Shown here piece after piece: positions 59,816 through 64,000 of a DNA stretch of 64,000 nucleotides. The position numbers and the translations under genes were made by a program. Source of the DNA: Pohlia nutans (lineage: Eukaryota > Streptophyta > Bryopsida > Bryales > Mniaceae); the NCBI GenBank assembly GCA_022496805.1, contig CM040088.1, positions 3,968,001 through 4,032,000 of the forward strand, given 5' to 3'. The notes under the pieces were generated by a model, which was given only the letters and a program-made list of their open reading frames with translations, had not been told where the DNA came from and ran no database searches. How positions within the stretch are numbered: position 1 is the stretch's first letter; the number at the start of each line of letters is the position of its first letter.

Positions 59816-60966
59816 AGATATGTATATATAAATGTATGTATATGTATGTATATGTATATATACATAAATTCTAATATAGCCTTAAATAATAGTTTTGTTG
59901 TTTATAATCTTAGAGTTCATGCTAATTTGGAGGCGGGGAGAAGTTAATCTTTTTTTTGGGGGGTCACTACTTGTGAAATTTCATCAACTAGGTGCAATCA
60001 AGAGATATTTTTTTGGGGTGTTATCTTTGGATATTGGATTTTCCAGCACCCTAATATTATATAATACTCTAACATTTGATATTAAGTGATATTCTTTGTT
60101 TAATTGCAATTCCCTCAATTTTTTTAAAAACAATACACTATGTTAGTTATAAAAATTAGTTTTTCCTTGGCTATGTAAGCAATTATTCAGTTCACATCAG
60201 ATCATATTTAAAAGAAGCTATCATATGATCATCTCAACACTATGACAAGCAATTCGACTATAAAAGAAGCCAATGATATGAAAATGAACAAACAACAATT
60301 TGGGGCCATTCACACAAATTAAGAGTGTTTAAAAGAGAAAAATAAACATCAATATCAGGTGTAAAACCAATAGGAATTTCTTGAAATCACCAAAACCCTA
60401 AGACTCCACCGTTGATTTGAACTTCACGAGCCTTCAATCACATAGTTCGAGTGCAAGGTGATTTCTTTTCAAAATAGTACTATCTCATTATAAGTCTACA
60501 ATCCATGAACCCATGTGTTGTTAACCCTAATTTGGGATTTTATATGGGTGTATATTTATTTTAATTTATCATATAATACACCATCTTTTAAGGAGTCCTA
60601 TGTTACTTATAACCTGCTTCAATGATTTTCATGAATCTTATACTAAAACAAAAAAGCTTATAATTTTTAGCTCCATCTTTTAACTTGTGCCTATATTTTT
60701 TCTCACCTATATTTCTAACTCTCCCACGTAGTGAATCCCCGGGGTAATCCGACGGGTTTGAGCAAACTGCCGTGCAGACAGGCGGTCTGTTGGGCGCCGT
60801 GACAACATTTAGAGGTGATTTAGTGTATTGATATACTTTGTGATGAAGAATCAAGAACAGAAACAATGATTTTTGTTAAGTTTAAGTAACGAGAGTTTTT
60901 GGCACTCAGATGGGTCCATTACAGAGGACGTATGAGAAAATTCTGGCTATTGCAGAATCGATTTCA
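57922..60966. other. AT-rich intergenic DNA downstream of the KNOX gene
   Basis: No coding exon recognised. A right-end-like ttttctactagtg (57948-57960) resembles the ends of the CACTA miniature elements, without a partner. A GC-richer patch at 60720-60800 (gtgaatccccggggtaatccg) is unexplained. The 3' UTR of the KNOX gene probably lies near 60900. Confidence 0.4.
59731..59870. repeat. (TA)n microsatellite with TATG variants
   Basis: Nearly pure ta repeats to about 59811, followed by tatg/tgta variants to 59870. Long AT dinucleotide runs of this kind are unstable and may be collapsed or extended in the assembly. Confidence 0.95.
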
Positions 60967-63803
60967 TTACCTACTGCAAATAAAGCAGCTGAGGTTCAGA
61001 AAATGTCGTCAGTCTATCTACTGTGTTTGGTACAAAATCCAGTACAAAATTGAATAATCTAGTATGGACTTCGCATAACTCATATTTTGTTTGTAAACTC
61101 TTGGAAAGTTGGAATGCAAACCGCATTTAATAGATGTTAGATAGCAACTTGGCTGTAAGCCATAAATTACAATTTTTCTTCCCAGTTTACCTTGGAGGAC
61201 ATATCGACTGTCCATATTTGTGGCTTGGATTCTTAACTTGCAATTGCTTGAAAACCGCTTGAAAGTTGAGGTGTTTACAATCACCAACTACATCAGCCAA
61301 GAACGTTCAGGTACATGTTAGCATATTAGATTCACATGTTAGCATATTAGTTAGATTCAACTTTGTGTACTTATTTAGTGACAATAAGAAATAATAAAAA
61401 TATTTTCACATGAAGAAAATCACTAGTACAAATCTTGTCTAATGTAACTTAGACAAGATTTCTACTAGCGAATTAGAAGGAATAACTGTAAAGGAAAAAT
61501 GTAAGACTTCACCCTATAGTAAGAAGTGCTCCTAGAATGATCTTAAGTAGCAAGTCTTTACTAGTAATTATTCTGATGCAAGTGACTTTACTCACCTTTT
61601 TCGTTTGCTCTTCAACTCAGAAGATGATGACAACGGATTGCTGTGCCAGTTCCGCTTACGCTGGTTTATGAACCAGTTGTTTACTTGTTTCAATTCCAAA
61701 CCCGTCTCCTGTATCAGCTTCTCCTTCTCATCCTCCTGGTTAAGTGATGCATAACAGTGGTGGAGGAATTACAGGAAAGGTACTTAACGAGCTGTGTACA
61801 AGCGACATCGATGAAAAACATATTTAACAATGAATGACATCACGAATCTATTACAATGTCATAAACGGGTTTCTCAATCGAGAAGGAATTTTAGAACACA
61901 GATACACAATTCATCATGATCTGATTGCACCGAGGTGCGAATTGCGAAAAAAAGAAAAATGAAAACATCGAATACCGTAGGATAAGGCCACTTAGAATGT
62001 GCTTGCCACCAAGCCTTCAAAACTGTCGTTGTGCCCTCAGGCAGCTTCCCAGCTCGTCGTTTGCGCAGAATCTCCTCTCGTACATCAACGATTCTTGCTC
62101 TGTAACCCTGAAAAGATGAAATAATCCACATTACGGGATTAATTTAAATTTAGACAATGCTGTCACAAGTAGCCATGCTAGGTTGTGCGAATCAGGCTGC
62201 CATTTAAATTGTTGATTTCTGTAATTAAAATAATAACAAGCGTAATTCAAGCATATGAGATCTTTCAGTGTGAAGACATGCAGGGTGGATCGTTGTTTGT
62301 ATGATGCTAGCTAACCAAGCGCTAATTAATTTTACGAGCAATATGCATATATGCTAGGCTACACAACTAATTTCTGCTCTAAGAATGCGATTCCAAAGAG
62401 TAGCGTCTTATGTAATGGACCGTATACTTTCAAATTGGGATCAAAGGATTTGCCTGCTTCAGCTCGTATTTGAGTTCTTGGCGAACACGTTCCATGAGTG
62501 TACGTTCTGATTCAGTGGGCACTAGAGGGCCAAAACCTCCACTATCCTGCGGGTCCATACTTGAATCATATGCACCATAATCACTGTCATAATCTTCATC
62601 GTCATCTGACATTGTTGCTCCAGTGCTTTCCCCGGCAGAGACCCCTGCATAATTGAAAATCAACAAATCACTCACTGCGGCCCTGCACACTGGCTGTTTG
62701 GAGACTAATAAATACAATATCAACTTGTCCATTGAACTCACCAAGGACATCTTGGCAACTGCCATATGTTCACGATTTGATGAAAGATACATCCTAGCTA
62801 GGACCCAGGAGTCCGAGAAAACGCGTTACATGTGATGCATAATTTGCAAAATTAGTTAGGGTCACATCAATGTACATAAGAAATGATAACATGAGTTAAA
62901 CTAGTTAAATTATCCCTCTTAAATGGCACTTACATCAGGATGACAAGGAATTAAGGCACTCTTTCTATCATTATGAGAACTTTGGAATATCATAGTGAGA
63001 GTGTCATTCTCCTCAAAAACTCTTTAGAATAGATTTAAAAAATACATACAGCTGCATCATCACAATTCTTGATCCGGTTCTGGAATATTAGTTCAAGAAT
63101 GGGATGGAGCTTGATTTGGAAGGACGGGCTGGGGCTGCAAGTAGTATTAGTAAGTGAAAGAAAGAAGCAAAGGACAAATGTTAGAATTTCATGCCAGCCC
63201 TGATCTGTCTGAATATGGTGCCAACTTACTTCTCTATATATTCCGACTATTTTCCTTGGCACACAAGTGGTTCATGTTCCACTGCATGCGAAGCAAGAGT
63301 TCACAATATAGAAACTAAGCAAAAAGTTTGGTTCTTTGGGCCTGGCCTGTAACTGAGCCCTTCAAGCCAACATATTCTATTTTCTATCGTCTGAAGCTAA
63401 GCAATGGACAATCTGGGGCCTATGAATTAATCTCACCTCTTTTAGTCTTTTTCATGTACTGAATTGGAAATTGGGAAACCTGAAACGGAAATCTCGAGTG
63501 ACCTAGATCATCTAACTGTGAATAAAATAATTGCATGCTTTGACCCAACTCTGGATCAATGTGGGGATACGTGCATTATTTTGGCTTACCAGTGAGTGTA
63601 TGTAAGGCCTGCTCAAGCTCCCAGCACGACATCATTGCCTCTGTAACATCAGAATAGACGTGTTGTTGCAGGTGTTCTTTAAACGAACAGAGAAGCATGA
63701 TATACTGAGTCTGCAGCCATAATTCATCGAATACATTCAGAATGATCCTATTTTTAATCGCTGCATTCGCTAATAATGGACCACTGATGGTCGATCAGCA
63801 GTG

Positions 63804-63834
<31 letters not shown>

Positions 63835-64000
63835 TCCGAAGAAAAACCCCATATGCCTATTTAGAAGGATTGAAATCTTTAATTTAACTAGACAGTTGAA
63901 TGATCAGACACTGAGGCACTTGACATACCATAAATTGATCAAGTTCGAGTTTTTCATCTTGCGTAATCTCGAGCTGTTCAGGATGTAGTACAGAGTACTT
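60967..64000 (-). CDS. KNOX2: Class II KNOX (TALE homeobox) transcription factor, 3' part
   Basis: Nuclear homeodomain regulator; class II KNOX genes control the sporophyte programme in land plants and pair with BELL proteins. The 5' end is beyond the window. Exons on the minus strand: 64000-63929 (partial), 63710-63590, 62644-62454, 62107-61976, 61735-61596, and a short last coding exon at 60973-60967 (inferred). The KNOX2 domain end is visible (LELDQFM, then [14 protein letters not shown] and [14 protein letters not shown]), then an acidic linker [24 protein letters not shown], the ELK motif ([13 protein letters not shown]) and a TALE homeodomain ([27 protein letters not shown] with its three-residue extension, and [11 protein letters not shown]). 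[13 protein letters not shown] after the ELK is class II type. Phases agree at all joins. The intron after ELK starts with GC (CAG|GCAAAT) rather than GT. The final exon, giving only SR and stop, is the least sure part. Confidence 0.92.
61421..61470. mobile_element. Tiny CACTA-type hairpin (50 bp) in the last KNOX intron
   Basis: CACTAGTA, then AAATCTTGTCTAA with its reverse complement, closing with TACTAGCG. Flanking aat on both sides (61418-61420, 61471-61473) fits a three-base duplication. It is the smallest relative of the elements at 36033 and 49410 by design. Confidence 0.6.
63803..63831. repeat. (TA)n microsatellite in a KNOX intron
   Basis: About 14 TA units in the intron between the first two visible exons, 93 bases from the nearer exon. 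Confidence 0.95.

Noticed and set aside
60720..60800. GC-rich patch that might be an RNA gene or exon
   Set aside because: I could not fold it into a tRNA or match any known RNA, and it has no sustained frame; left unannotated.

Overview
This is a nuclear stretch of a land plant. Four intron-containing plant genes are visible: nucleotide-rhamnose synthase (UER1 type), an oligopeptidase B, a class 3 lipase and a class II KNOX homeobox gene. A fifth gene is a protein kinase whose exons run on into a jacalin-type lectin domain. Gene spacing, long AT-rich intergenic DNA and the mix of transposons suggest a non-seed plant, perhaps a bryophyte. That placement is inference; nothing in the window names the species.

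Layout. 1-5.2 kb: UER1 on the plus strand (CDS 2470-4642, one coding intron, a 5' UTR intron). 5.2-8.3 kb: a cluster of short elements that begin CCC, end GGG and sit in TTAA sites. 8.5-15.1 kb: a twelve-exon oligopeptidase B gene (807 aa) with an N-terminal extension that looks like an organelle transit peptide. 16.6-39.4 kb: a broken, inverted copy of the kinase-lectin gene carrying an 18-kb CACTA transposon (16851-34764, target duplication TAG), a nest of Mutator-like elements, a CACTA-type miniature element and a Tc1-type element. 39.7-45.5 kb: the intact-looking kinase-lectin gene on the minus strand (673 aa by my splice model), carrying two TTAA elements in its introns. 45.5-50 kb: its 5' region, then repeats. 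50.1-53.5 kb: a ten-exon secreted lipase on the minus strand (344 aa). 53.6-60.9 kb: mostly repeats. 61-64 kb: the 3' part of a class II KNOX gene on the minus strand, cut by the window end.

The most informative structure is the inverted duplication around about 39.4-40.4 kb. Because both arms descend from one sequence, each arm preserves the empty site of insertions found in the other. This gives paralogous empty sites for two TTAA elements, the Tc1 element and the CACTA transposon, so target duplications can be read directly. The points most worth checking are the kinase-jacalin fusion, the TTAA family (a piggyBac-like signature, unusual in plants) and the DD34E Tc1-type transposase (also unusual in plants, where mariner-like DD39D elements dominate).

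The genes are ordinary nuclear genes without operon relations; no shared pathway links them. All exon models come from reading splice sites and phases by eye and from remembered family sequence; no alignment or search was run.
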